A stretch of DNA of 19,026 bases from NCBI GenBank assembly GCA_027065635.1, contig JAMONQ010000017.1, positions 1-19,026 on the forward strand, in the 5' to 3' direction. The translations under genes and the position numbers were made by a program. Origin of the DNA: Campylobacterales bacterium. GTDB lineage: Bacteria; Campylobacterota; Campylobacteria; Campylobacterales; Hydrogenimonadaceae. Positions 6,004 to 13,901 of the stretch are shown piece after piece. Positions within the stretch are counted from its first letter, which is position 1; the number at the start of each line of letters is the position of its first letter. The notes under the pieces were generated by a model that searched no databases, had not been told where the DNA came from, and was given only the letters and a program-made list of their open reading frames with translations.

Positions 6004-7216
6004 AAGTTGCAGTTTTTGCGGAGCGAAAGAGAGCCAGGAGAATCCGCTGCTGGCCGGAAACGGAGTCTATATCTGTAAAAACTGTGTAGTTTCGGCTCAC
6101 AAGATACTTTTTGGCGAGCTGGAGGAGGATCAGGAGTCCGTAGATCGGGAACTTTTGACCCCAAGAGAGCTAAAAGCGGCTCTCGATCAGTACGTAATAG
6201 GCCAGGAGAGAGCGAAAAAGGTTCTCGCTGTCGCTGTATACAACCACTACAAGAGGATCTTCAAACAGGCGGCTTTGGAGGACGACGATACGGAGATTTC
6301 AAAGTCCAACATACTGCTTATAGGACCTACCGGAAGCGGCAAGACGCTAATGGCCCAGTCAATCGCGAAGTTTCTCGATGTTCCGATAGCGATAGCGGAC
6401 GCGACGAGCCTTACGGAAGCGGGGTATGTCGGCGAAGATGTCGAAAATATCCTTACAAGGCTTCTTCAGGCGGCCGACGGAGATGTGAAAAAGGCGGAGC
6501 AGGGGATAGTCTTCGTAGATGAGGTGGACAAGATTTCCCGTATGAGTGAAAACCGCTCCATAACGAGAGACGTATCCGGAGAGGGTGTGCAGCAGGCACT
6601 TTTGAAGATCATAGAAGGAAGTGTCGTCAACATTCCTCCAAAGGGAGGTAGAAAGCACCCCAATCAGGACTTCATCCAGATCGATACCTCCAATATACTC
6701 TTTATCTGCGGCGGGGCGTTTGACGGACTAGCCGACATAATCAAGCGTCGGCTGGGAGGCAACGTGCTCGGTTTCGATCAGCAGAAACGTTCAAAAAACG
6801 AGACGGACGCGATATTGAGCGAGGTGGAGGTCGATGACCTCGTATCTTACGGTCTGATTCCGGAGCTTATCGGAAGGCTGCACGTTATCGCCGTCTTGAA
6901 CGAGATCACAAAAGAGGATATGGTAAGAATCCTGACGGAACCGAAAAACGCTCTGGTGAAGCAGTATAAAAAGCTCTTCGCCATAGATGATGTGGAGCTC
7001 ACTTTCGAAGAGGCTGCGCTGGAAGCGATCGCGCAAAAGGCTATCGAGAGGAAGACGGGAGCGAGAGGACTCCGTTCGATAATAGAGGAGATGATGGTTG
7101 ATATAATGTACGATCTTCCGGAGTATGCCGGATATGAGGTGGTAATAACGGAAGATGTCGTCGAAAACGGCGCAAAGCCGCTCTATATCAAGAAAAGCAA
7201 AAAGAAGAGTGCGTAA
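5993..7216 (+). CDS. clpX: ATP-dependent Clp protease ATP-binding subunit ClpX (407 aa)
   Basis: Hexameric AAA+ unfoldase that feeds substrates to ClpP. The N-terminal zinc domain has C6, C9, C28 and C31. The AAA+ module has Walker A GPTGSGKT (111-118), pore loop GYVGED, Walker B IVFVDEVDK with D176-E177, the RKHPNQDF loop, the ClpP-contacting LGF tripeptide in NVLGFDQQ (IGF in E. coli), and the sensor-2 segment GARGLRSI. Length is normal. It starts inside lpxA (11-nt overlap) behind a GAGG ribosome site and ends directly before mreB. In many other bacteria clpX sits next to clpP; here, as I recall for Campylobacterota, it sits between envelope genes. Confidence 0.97.
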   Translation: MTNRSCSFCGAKESQENPLLAGNGVYICKNCVVSAHKILFGELEEDQESVDRELLTPRELKAALDQYVIGQERAKKVLAVAVYNHYKRIFKQAALEDDDTEISKSNILLIGPTGSGKTLMAQSIAKFLDVPIAIADATSLTEAGYVGEDVENILTRLLQAADGDVKKAEQGIVFVDEVDKISRMSENRSITRDVSGEGVQQALLKIIEGSVVNIPPKGGRKHPNQDFIQIDTSNILFICGGAFDGLADIIKRRLGGNVLGFDQQKRSKNETDAILSEVEVDDLVSYGLIPELIGRLHVIAVLNEITKEDMVRILTEPKNALVKQYKKLFAIDDVELTFEEAALEAIAQKAIERKTGARGLRSIIEEMMVDIMYDLPEYAGYEVVITEDVVENGAKPLYIKKSKKKSA

Positions 7217-8251
7217 ATGTTTATAAACAAGCTTATAGGAATCTTTTCAAGCGATCTGTCCATAGATCTTGGTACTGCAAACACTCTGGTTCTGGTCAAG
7301 GGGAACGGGATTATCATCAACGAGCCATCCGTAGTAGCCATCCAGACAGACAAGTTCGGTCGGGAGAAGGTACTGGCGGTAGGGCAGGAAGCGAAAGAGA
7401 TGGTGGGAAAGACTCCCGGAAACATCAGGGCCGTGCGTCCAATGAAAGACGGTGTTATCGCCGACTTCGATATAACGGAAAAGATGATCCGCTACTTTAT
7501 CGAAAAGGCGCACCACCGCAAAACCTTCATACGTCCCCGTATAATTGTCTGTGTGCCGTTCGGTCTTACGCAGGTGGAGCGCAAGGCTGTTCGCGAATCA
7601 GCCATCAACGCCGGTGCCCGTGAAGTATTTCTGATAGAGGAGCCGATGGCTGCGGCGATAGGTGCCGGTCTGCCGGTAAAAGAGCCTCACGGAAACCTAG
7701 TGGTGGATATAGGCGGCGGTACTACAGAGATCGGTGTCGTCTCGCTTGGCGGGCTTGTGATCAGTAAATCGATAAGAACCGCCGGAGACAAGATAGATCA
7801 GGCGATAGCCGACTATGTAAAGCGCAAATACAATCTTCTCATAGGCGATCGTGTGGCCGAGGAGATCAAGATACAGATAGGAAGCGCTCTTCCGCTGGAC
7901 GAGGAGCTTACCATGATGGTAAACGGACGCGATCAGGTGAGCGGACTGCTGAGCTCCGTCGAGCTTACGAGCGAAGATGCGAGGGAGGCGATGAAAGAGC
8001 CCCTTCGGGAAATAGGCGACGCTTTGAAAGATATTTTGGAGATCACTCCTCCTGATCTTGCGGGAGACATAGTGGAAAACGGAATCGTGCTGACCGGCGG
8101 CGGCGCCTTGACGAGAATGCTGGACAAATATCTCTCCGATATCGTGAAACTGCCGGTCTATGTAGCCGAAGAGCCATTGTTGGCGGTAGCGAAAGGGACC
8201 GGACGGGTACTGGAAGAGATAGATCTTCTCCAGCAGCTCTCCTATGAATAG
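7217..8251 (+). CDS. mreB: Rod shape-determining protein MreB (344 aa)
   Basis: Bacterial actin that forms membrane-bound filaments and guides lateral wall synthesis. Actin-fold nucleotide motifs: SIDLGTANTLV (about 15-25, phosphate 1), IVCVPFGLTQVERKAV, LIEEPMAAAIG, VVDIGGGTTEIGV (D164, phosphate 2) and NGIVLTGGGALTRML near the C-terminus. Length is normal. The hydrophobic N-terminus MFINKLIGIF could serve as the membrane-targeting helix known for MreB. The ATG follows the clpX TAA with no gap; a purine-rich AAGAAGAG precedes it. The gene overlaps mreC by 8 nt, fitting coupled production of the two partners. Confidence 0.97.
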   Translation: MFINKLIGIFSSDLSIDLGTANTLVLVKGNGIIINEPSVVAIQTDKFGREKVLAVGQEAKEMVGKTPGNIRAVRPMKDGVIADFDITEKMIRYFIEKAHHRKTFIRPRIIVCVPFGLTQVERKAVRESAINAGAREVFLIEEPMAAAIGAGLPVKEPHGNLVVDIGGGTTEIGVVSLGGLVISKSIRTAGDKIDQAIADYVKRKYNLLIGDRVAEEIKIQIGSALPLDEELTMMVNGRDQVSGLLSSVELTSEDAREAMKEPLREIGDALKDILEITPPDLAGDIVENGIVLTGGGALTRMLDKYLSDIVKLPVYVAEEPLLAVAKGTGRVLEEIDLLQQLSYE

Positions 8252-9029
8252 GTTCAACCGCAAGGTTACAGCTTTCATACTTTTCGTGATCGTGGTGCTT
8301 TTATCCCTTTACAGCTCCTCGGTCCGGACCTTCTTCGTAGGATTCACATCCGCAATACGTTCGGCGTACAGTGATGTTTCAGACTCTATAAAGCTCTCTG
8401 CAAAACTGCACTTCGACCAGGCGGAGACTATAAAAAGACTCCAGAACGAACGGGATCGACTCGAGAAGATGCTTCTTGAATACAGAAGCGACGCGAGCCG
8501 ATTCCGCTATATGCAAGAGGCGTTGGAAATGGGACCGGACAGCAACGCCACTTACGAGCCGGTAAGGCCTGAAGGTTATGCGAGGATAGGCAATTTCCAG
8601 CGTCTTTGGCTCGATCGTTTCAAAAGCTTCGATCCGGATAGAAACTACGGTGTGGTACGCAACGGATTTGCCGCCGGAATCGTCGTGGAGCAGAACAGTC
8701 GCCCGCTGATGATTCTGGCCGGAGATCCGGAGTGTACGTTTGCTGTCTATATAGGCAAGGTTCGTGCACCTGGTATAGCCATGGGGTCGGATGAGCGCCA
8801 TATGGTAGTCAAATATATTCCGCAGTGGCTGAAGCTGAAGCCGGGCGATGAGGTGGTTACAAGCGGTCTCGATCATATATTTCCGCCCGGTATACCGGTG
8901 GGCAGGCTCCTATCCACGCAGAAAATGCAAGGGTTTCAGAATGCCTACATAGAGCTGTACGCAGATACGCTTCATCCCGATTTTGTCTGGATAGTATCAC
9001 CCGGGAGTGTTCCCAAAAGCGATTCGTAA
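8244..9029 (+). CDS. mreC: Rod shape-determining protein MreC (261 aa)
   Basis: Periplasmic scaffold of the elongasome that links MreB to the MreD/RodA/PBP2 complex. One N-terminal membrane segment (about residues 9-27, KVTAFILFVIVVLLSLYSS) is followed by a helical coiled-coil stretch (about 48-95, KLHFDQAETIKRLQNERDRLEKMLLEY). The beta-rich MreC domain comes next, with FDPDRNYGVVRNGFAAGIVV and the late PGDEVVTSGLDHIFPPGIPVG. Slightly short against about 280-370 aa elsewhere, but complete. The start codon lies inside mreB (8-nt overlap). mreD is not next to it; the following gene is carB, after a 47-bp gap with its own leader. Confidence 0.94.
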   Translation: MNRFNRKVTAFILFVIVVLLSLYSSSVRTFFVGFTSAIRSAYSDVSDSIKLSAKLHFDQAETIKRLQNERDRLEKMLLEYRSDASRFRYMQEALEMGPDSNATYEPVRPEGYARIGNFQRLWLDRFKSFDPDRNYGVVRNGFAAGIVVEQNSRPLMILAGDPECTFAVYIGKVRAPGIAMGSDERHMVVKYIPQWLKLKPGDEVVTSGLDHIFPPGIPVGRLLSTQKMQGFQNAYIELYADTLHPDFVWIVSPGSVPKSDS

Positions 9030-9041
9030 GAGCCAATTGAG

Positions 9042-9047
9042 TAAAAT
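9042..9047 (+). promoter_or_regulatory. Possible -10 box ahead of carB
   Basis: TAAAAT with TG two bases upstream rather than the canonical one (TGAG-TAAAAT), in an A/T-rich 47-bp gap between mreC and carB. It could start a separate carB transcript near 9054. It is weaker than the fabZ and nadE boxes. Confidence 0.3.
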
Positions 9048-9061
9048 TTAAAAATTTCTCC

Positions 9062-9075
9062 AAGGAGTACTCCTT
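9062..9075 (+). promoter_or_regulatory. Perfect palindrome covering the carB Shine-Dalgarno
   Basis: AAGGAGTACTCCTT is a perfect 14-bp palindrome that contains the consensus ribosome site AAGGAG (9062-9067) and ends one base before ATG 9077. In RNA, AAGGA pairs with TCCTT around a GTAC loop, hiding the ribosome site. In DNA it could also be a dyad operator. Confidence 0.55.
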
Positions 9076-9076
9076 T

Positions 9077-12000
9077 ATGCCAAAACGAGAAGATATCAAG
9101 ACCATTCTGCTGATAGGATCGGGTCCGATAGTGATCGGTCAGGCCTGTGAGTTTGACTACTCCGGAACCCAGGCTGCCAAGACTCTCAAGGAGCTCGGTT
9201 ACCGGGTCGTTCTTATCAATTCAAATCCGGCTACAATCATGACGGATCCGGAGTTTGCCGACAGAACCTATATAGAGCCTATAAACGAAGAGGTCATTTC
9301 AAGAATTATAGAAAAAGAGAGTGTCGATGCCATTTTGCCCACCATGGGTGGACAGACTGCCCTGAACGTCGCCATGAGTATGCATGAAAAGGGGATGCTC
9401 GAAGGCGTCGAGTTTCTCGGAGCCAATCCGGAGGCCATTAAAAAGGGTGAGGATCGACAGGCTTTCAAGGAGGCTATGATCAAGATAGGGATGGATCTTC
9501 CAAAAAGTCGCTACGCCTACTCTATGGAGGAGGCCATGGCGGCCGCCGAGGAGATAGGCTTCCCTCTAATCATTCGTGCCTCCTATACGCTTGCGGGCGG
9601 CGGAAGCGGGGTCGCTTACAATATCGACGAGTTCAAGTCTCTGGCCAGGGCGGGTCTCGATGCGAGTCCGATCAGTGAAATATTGATCGAAGAGAGTCTT
9701 TTGGGGTGGAAAGAGTACGAGATGGAGGTGATTCGAGATCGTGCAGACAACTGTATCATCGTCTGCTCCATCGAGAATCTCGATCCGATGGGAGTCCATA
9801 CCGGAGACTCTATCACCGTGGCACCCGCATTGACTCTGACCGACAAAGAGTATCAGCGTATGCGTGACGCCAGCTTCAAGATTTTGAGGGAGATCGGCGT
9901 CGATACCGGCGGCTCCAACGTTCAATTCTCCGTAAATCCGGAAACTGGCAGAATGATCGTTATAGAGATGAATCCGAGAGTCAGCCGATCTTCGGCACTC
10001 GCATCCAAGGCTACTGGATATCCGATAGCGAAGGTGGCGACTCTTCTGGCGGTCGGGTTCACTCTTGATGAGATCAAAAACGACATTACCGGTACTCCGG
10101 CGAGCTTCGAACCTGTAATAGACTATATCGTTACGAAGATACCGCGTTTTACCTTCGAAAAGTTCCCGCAGGCTGAATCTACGCTCACTACATCCATGAA
10201 GAGTGTAGGTGAGGTCATGGCGATCGGCCGTACCTTCAAGGAGTCTGTACAAAAGGCACTCTGCTCTCTTGAGACGGGGCTTGTCGGTTTCAACCCCGTA
10301 TCCTGCGATCGTGAAGAGCTCAAGCGCGAGATAAGACGTCCCAACGAAAAGAGGCTGCTTTATATAGCGCAGGCATTCAGGGAAGGATTCAGCGTCGAAG
10401 ATATATTCGAGCTCAGCAGGATCGATCCATGGTTCTTGAGGCAGATCGGCGAGATTGTGGAGCTGGAGCGAAGCATAGATGTGGAGACTCTTCAGGATCC
10501 GCAAATGTTGCGCCGCCTTAAAAGCGACGGTTACAGTGACGCGATGATTGCGGAGATCATCGCATCTAAAGAGAATATGGAGATTGGCGAAAACGATATA
10601 TACGCCGCCCGCAAAAAACTCGGTATAGAGCTCGAATATCACGAGGTCGACACCTGCGCCGCAGAGTTCAAGGCGCTCACTCCGTACCTCTACTCCACTA
10701 CAAATATCATGAATCTTCCAAAAAGGGAGGATGACAAAGATAACGCGTCCGATTCAAGAAGGAAGGTACTCATCATAGGCGGAGGACCGAACAGAATAGG
10801 GCAGGGAATCGAATTTGACTACTGCTGTGTCCATGCCGCCTTTGCACTTGCGGATATGGGAATAACCTCTATCATGTACAACTGTAACCCCGAGACCGTT
10901 TCGACCGACTACGATACCAGCGATATTCTCTACTTCGACCCGATCGATTTCGAACATGTAAGAAACGTGATAGAGAGTGAGAACCCGGACGGGATCATAG
11001 TCCATTTCGGTGGGCAGACTCCATTGAAGCTTGCAAAAAAGATCACATCCATCGGCGGGAAGATCGCTGGAACCAGCGCAAAAGTCATCGACGAAGCGGA
11101 GGATAGGGAGAAGTTTTCCGCCTTTATCAAGGAGCTTGGACTCAAGCAGCCCGAAAACGGAACCGCCTTTACCAAAGAGGAGGCATTCGCCATAGCTTCT
11201 CGTATCGGATATCCTGTTCTCGTGCGGCCGAGCTATGTACTCGGCGGACGTGCCATGCGCACCGTGTACAACGAAGGCGAGCTTAGAGAGTATATGGACG
11301 AGGCGGTAAGCGTCAGCAACGAATCTCCGGTTCTCATCGACAAATTTCTCGATCATGCGATAGAGCTGGATGTGGACGCCATCAGCGACGGAGAGGATGT
11401 CTATATAGGTTCGATTATGCAGCATATAGAAGAGGCCGGTATCCACTCCGGCGACAGCGCCTGTTCGCTTCCTACCGTCTCCATAAGCGACAAACTGGTC
11501 GAAGATATCGAAAAACAGACAAAAGCCATTGCGCTCGGTCTCGGCGTCAAGGGGCTTTTGAATATCCAGTACGCAATTTTCAAAGATGAAGTCTATCTCA
11601 TAGAGGTCAATCCGCGTGCAAGCCGGACTGTACCTTTCGTATCGAAGGCGACCGGTGTTCCGCTTGCTAAAGTGGCGACGAGAGTGATGATACAGGGCGA
11701 TTTGAGAGAGGCGTTGAAGTTTTACGACACGTTCGGTGTGGTTACGGATGACGGAAATGTCCTGAAGCCGAAGCTCAAAAACCATATCGCCGTAAAAGAG
11801 GCAGTCTTTCCGTTTAGCAAGCTAACGGGTTCCGATCTGATACTTGGTCCGGAAATGAAGTCAACAGGGGAGGTCATGGGTATCAGCGAAACTTTCGGGT
11901 TGAGTTTCGCCAAGAGCCAGTTCGCAAGCAAAAACCATCTGCCGGTTTCCGGTACCCTCTTCATGTCCTTGACCGATCACGACAAATCCGAAGCCGGAGA

Positions 12001-12349
12001 GATCGGTCGGCTATTTGCCGAGCTCGGTTTCAGGATCGTGGCGACAGCCGGCACAAAAAAGGCTCTTGATCTTGCCGGAGTCGCTGCCGATACGGTTCTT
12101 AAAATCTCCGAAGGGAGACCGAATGTCGAAGACCTGCTTAAAAACGGAGAGATAGACGTAGTGCTCAATACATCCGACAACAAAGCGAGTAAGGATGATG
12201 CACGCCGAATCAGACAGGCGGTACTGCGCTTCAATGTCCCGTACTTTACGACACTTGCGGCCGCCAGGGTTTCGGCTGCCGCCATCAGGGAGATGAAAGA
12301 GGAGGGAGCACTGGAGCCCAGAGCCCTTCAGGACTATCTTAGAGACTGA
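9077..12349 (+). CDS. carB: Carbamoyl-phosphate synthase large subunit (1090 aa)
   Basis: Builds carbamoyl phosphate from bicarbonate, ammonia (from glutamine via CarA) and two ATP, feeding arginine and pyrimidine synthesis. The internal duplication is clear: the first half opens with ILLIGSGPIVIGQACEFDYSG and the second, from about residue 561, with VLIIGGGPNRIGQGIEFDY. Each half has an ATP-grasp domain (VIEMNPRVSRSSALASKATG and LIEVNPRASRTVPFVSKATG). A C-terminal MGS-like regulatory domain (from about 965, ELGFRIVATAGTKKAL) is present; in E. coli it binds UMP and ornithine. Length is close to the E. coli enzyme (1073). carA is not in the window. ATG 9077 lies behind a palindrome holding the ribosome site. 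The stop TGA shares one base with the next ATG (TGATG). Confidence 0.98.
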   Translation: MPKREDIKTILLIGSGPIVIGQACEFDYSGTQAAKTLKELGYRVVLINSNPATIMTDPEFADRTYIEPINEEVISRIIEKESVDAILPTMGGQTALNVAMSMHEKGMLEGVEFLGANPEAIKKGEDRQAFKEAMIKIGMDLPKSRYAYSMEEAMAAAEEIGFPLIIRASYTLAGGGSGVAYNIDEFKSLARAGLDASPISEILIEESLLGWKEYEMEVIRDRADNCIIVCSIENLDPMGVHTGDSITVAPALTLTDKEYQRMRDASFKILREIGVDTGGSNVQFSVNPETGRMIVIEMNPRVSRSSALASKATGYPIAKVATLLAVGFTLDEIKNDITGTPASFEPVIDYIVTKIPRFTFEKFPQAESTLTTSMKSVGEVMAIGRTFKESVQKALCSLETGLVGFNPVSCDREELKREIRRPNEKRLLYIAQAFREGFSVEDIFELSRIDPWFLRQIGEIVELERSIDVETLQDPQMLRRLKSDGYSDAMIAEIIASKENMEIGENDIYAARKKLGIELEYHEVDTCAAEFKALTPYLYSTTNIMNLPKREDDKDNASDSRRKVLIIGGGPNRIGQGIEFDYCCVHAAFALADMGITSIMYNCNPETVSTDYDTSDILYFDPIDFEHVRNVIESENPDGIIVHFGGQTPLKLAKKITSIGGKIAGTSAKVIDEAEDREKFSAFIKELGLKQPENGTAFTKEEAFAIASRIGYPVLVRPSYVLGGRAMRTVYNEGELREYMDEAVSVSNESPVLIDKFLDHAIELDVDAISDGEDVYIGSIMQHIEEAGIHSGDSACSLPTVSISDKLVEDIEKQTKAIALGLGVKGLLNIQYAIFKDEVYLIEVNPRASRTVPFVSKATGVPLAKVATRVMIQGDLREALKFYDTFGVVTDDGNVLKPKLKNHIAVKEAVFPFSKLTGSDLILGPEMKSTGEVMGISETFGLSFAKSQFASKNHLPVSGTLFMSLTDHDKSEAGEIGRLFAELGFRIVATAGTKKALDLAGVAADTVLKISEGRPNVEDLLKNGEIDVVLNTSDNKASKDDARRIRQAVLRFNVPYFTTLAAARVSAAAIREMKEEGALEPRALQDYLRD

Positions 12350-12786
12350 TGCGCGGCGATCTGGTATATCTGGTCCAGACCGATACCACGGCCGGTTTTC
12401 TCTCCCGCTCTGCAAAAAATCTGGCTTCGGCGAAAGGTCGACCTGCCGGTAAACCGTTTCTAAAAGCCATAAGCAGGCTCACCTTTTTGCGTGAAACGGG
12501 CAGGGTGCCAGGAAGTTTCAGGAGGGTTGTCCGCAGGAGTAGAAAGAGAAGTTTCATACTTCCAAACGGCAGCTCTTTCAGGTATATATGCGGCAGGCAC
12601 CGCAGTTTTGTGGAGAAGTTTGGATGGTGCTATTCAACTTCGGCCAACAGGCACGGCGAAGAGTTCGACGAATCGTTCGCCAAGGATGCTTGCGATGTTG
12701 TGGTAGAATCAAAAGAGGGTTTCTACTCTGCGCGAGCGTCTGAGATTTGGCGTCTGGGCAAGAAAAAGAGGAAAAAAATAAGATGA
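12349..12786 (+). CDS. Short Sua5/YciO/YrdC-like protein (145 aa)
   Basis: A reduced relative of the Sua5/YrdC (TsaC) family, whose full members make threonylcarbamoyl-AMP for the t6A modification of tRNA. Matching pieces: LVQTDTTAGFLSR (like the PTDTVYGL start), AKGRPAGKPFL (like the K-R-P nucleotide-binding motif) and STSANRHGEE (like SPSAN-SG). The middle is compressed: 145 residues against roughly 190-200 for TsaC, and it is very rich in Arg and Lys (RRVVRRSRKR, KKKRKKIR at the end). I recall a similar short gene after carB in Campylobacter. It may be a divergent, possibly RNA-binding homologue rather than the t6A enzyme. It overlaps carB by one base and the next gene by 4 (ATGA), so it is probably co-translated. 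Confidence 0.7.
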   Translation: MRGDLVYLVQTDTTAGFLSRSAKNLASAKGRPAGKPFLKAISRLTFLRETGRVPGSFRRVVRRSRKRSFILPNGSSFRYICGRHRSFVEKFGWCYSTSANRHGEEFDESFAKDACDVVVESKEGFYSARASEIWRLGKKKRKKIR

Positions 12787-13229
12787 TTCGTCTGATCACC
12801 ACGCTTCTTTACGGTCTGCTCTTCTGGATGGCGTACGACTTTATATTCTATGCCGGTTTGATGGTAAACTATATCAAAGCTTACAATATTCCCGTCTTTT
12901 TCAACGAGTTTTTCATAGATTCGCAGCACTGGTGGCTATGGATAGCCGGAGTCCTTCTTTACGGCGGACTCTTTATGGTGAGGAACAAAAAGGTCCAGAA
13001 AGCCTTTTTCTACCTTCTTTCGTTTCTTATAGCCGCACTGCCGTGGATTCCTGAGTTCGGGGAGCAGATAGGAAGAGCGCTCTTTTCCAAAGAGCGTATG
13101 GTCTATCGATTCGACCATACCGAAGTAAAGGATGTAACATTGCTCTATTCCGGAAGGGGCTATGACTATGTCCTTTTAAAAGGGCGCAAGAGTGCCGTCA
13201 AATACCCCTCATCTTATAGAAAGAGTTGA
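12783..13229 (+). CDS. Small membrane protein of unknown function (148 aa)
   Basis: Starts at ATG 12783, overlapping the stop of the Sua5-like gene as ATGA; a GAGG lies about a dozen bases upstream. Three likely membrane helices: about residues 4-28 (LITTLLYGLLFWMAYDFIFYA), 50-66 (WWLWIAGVLLYGGLFM) and 75-90 (FFYLLSFLIAALPWIP). A soluble C-terminal tail of about 50 residues follows (RFDHTEVKDVTLLYSGRGYDYVLLKG). I do not recognise the family. An in-frame ATG at 12747 would put a charged run in front of the first helix and is less likely. The 3' end runs 32 nt into the 3' end of the convergent PAS gene, so the two mRNAs are complementary there and no terminator separates them. Confidence 0.75.
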   Translation: MIRLITTLLYGLLFWMAYDFIFYAGLMVNYIKAYNIPVFFNEFFIDSQHWWLWIAGVLLYGGLFMVRNKKVQKAFFYLLSFLIAALPWIPEFGEQIGRALFSKERMVYRFDHTEVKDVTLLYSGRGYDYVLLKGRKSAVKYPSSYRKS

Positions 13230-13677
13230 TGTCCTCTTGCTTTAGTATATCTTTATATCGTCTCTCCATTAGGGCTATCGTCTCTCTTTGAGGCACTTTT
13301 CTACCTGCTATAAATCCTGTTATTTCGCCGTTTTTCCCAAATTTTGGCTTGATCCAGACGATGACCCAGTAGTACTTTCCGTCTTTTCTCAAATTTTTCA
13401 CATAGCCTTGCCAGGTTTTTCCGTTTTTTATCGTCTGCCACATCTCTTTGAAAGCGGCTTTGGGCATGTCCGGGTGTCGGTTGATGCTGTGAGGGGAGCC
13501 TATCAGCTCCTCTTTCGTGTAACCTGTCATATTCCTGAATCTTCTGTTTGCGTAGGTGATGATACCGGCTCTATCGGTTTCGGTAATCATCACTCCTCCG
13601 TCGAACAGTACCTCTTCATCGATTGGTGAAGGCTTGCGGATTCTCTCTTTTGTAAATATATTCAAAACACTTTGCAT
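13198..13677 (-). CDS. PAS-domain energy-taxis sensor protein, copy 1 (159 aa)
   Basis: A stand-alone PAS protein of the Aer/CetB type. GIITYANRRFRNMTGYTKEELIGSPH and RHPDMPKAAFKEMW (RHPDMP at 67-72) match the FAD-binding PAS of E. coli Aer (VRHPDMPKAAF), followed by GYVKNLRKDGKYYWVIVWIKP. There is no membrane segment or signaling domain, as in Campylobacter CetB and CetC, which work with the membrane receptor CetA; no such partner is in this window. I start it at 13677, not the in-frame ATG 13686: its first 22 residues then align without gaps with those of copy 2, and GGAG sits just ahead. The tail (from about 135) differs from copy 2. It is convergent with, and overlaps, the upstream membrane-protein gene. 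Confidence 0.88.
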   Translation of the reverse strand: MQSVLNIFTKERIRKPSPIDEEVLFDGGVMITETDRAGIITYANRRFRNMTGYTKEELIGSPHSINRHPDMPKAAFKEMWQTIKNGKTWQGYVKNLRKDGKYYWVIVWIKPKFGKNGEITGFIAGRKVPQRETIALMERRYKDILKQEDINSFYKMRGI

Positions 13678-13704
13678 AGACTCCATCCGGTAACGTTTTT
13701 TCGG

Positions 13705-13710
13705 AGTATA
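13705..13710 (-). promoter_or_regulatory. Possible -10 box of PAS copy 1
   Basis: Read on the minus strand this is TATACT, in a short A/T-rich stretch 28 bp before the chosen start of PAS copy 1. A transcription start near 13698 would give a leader of about 20 nt. No -35 is recognised. It abuts an oppositely directed extended -10 at 13711-13719. Confidence 0.35.
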
Positions 13711-13719
13711 TGCTATGAT
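13711..13719 (+). promoter_or_regulatory. Plus-strand extended -10 facing into PAS copy 2
   Basis: TGC-TATGAT, of the same form as the cyclophilin promoter TGC-TATAAT. A transcript starting near 13726 would meet a ribosome site (GGAG 13734-13737) and TTG 13743, then run antisense to PAS copy 2. Confidence 0.35.
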
Positions 13720-13742
13720 TGTGGAGTAAAAATGGAGAGATA

Positions 13743-13901
13743 TTGACGGTTTCGGTTTTTGACGGGAGTTTTGCGGATACCCTGTTCGTAGTTTTGGCGA
13801 GCCGCGCGGCTTACGGCTTCTCCTGGGCTTTCATCTGTCTGTATGTTCGGGATACGCGCTTTATCTCCTCTTTGTTGGCCACTTTTCGGCCGGCGATATA
13901 G
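13743..13901 (+). pseudogene. Possible truncated gene start (52-codon ORF), cut by PAS copy 2
   Basis: GGAG at 13734-13737 is 5 nt before TTG 13743, under an extended -10 (13711-13719). The first 22 codons read MTVSVFDGSFADTLFVVLAS plus two more before reaching the PAS copy 2 stop (13811). Beyond that the frame is simply the antisense of PAS copy 2, ending at TAG 13899-13901. The start looks like an ordinary protein N-terminus. I weakly associate VFDGSF with the N-terminus of DUF4130-type proteins, but 22 residues are too few to prove it. The reading is a gene cut off when the PAS copy arrived; chance is the alternative. Confidence 0.3.

Noticed and set aside
9566..10642. 358-codon open frame on the minus strand
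   Set aside because: It is antisense to carB throughout, has no family resemblance and arises from codon bias of a long conserved gene.
10754..11785. 343-codon open frame on the minus strand
   Set aside because: It is a shadow of the second half of carB, with no motif and no context.
13800..13811. AGCCGCGCGGCT palindrome at the end of PAS copy 2 as a terminator
   Set aside because: As a hairpin it leaves almost no loop and has no T-run on the minus strand; it remains only a curious palindrome.
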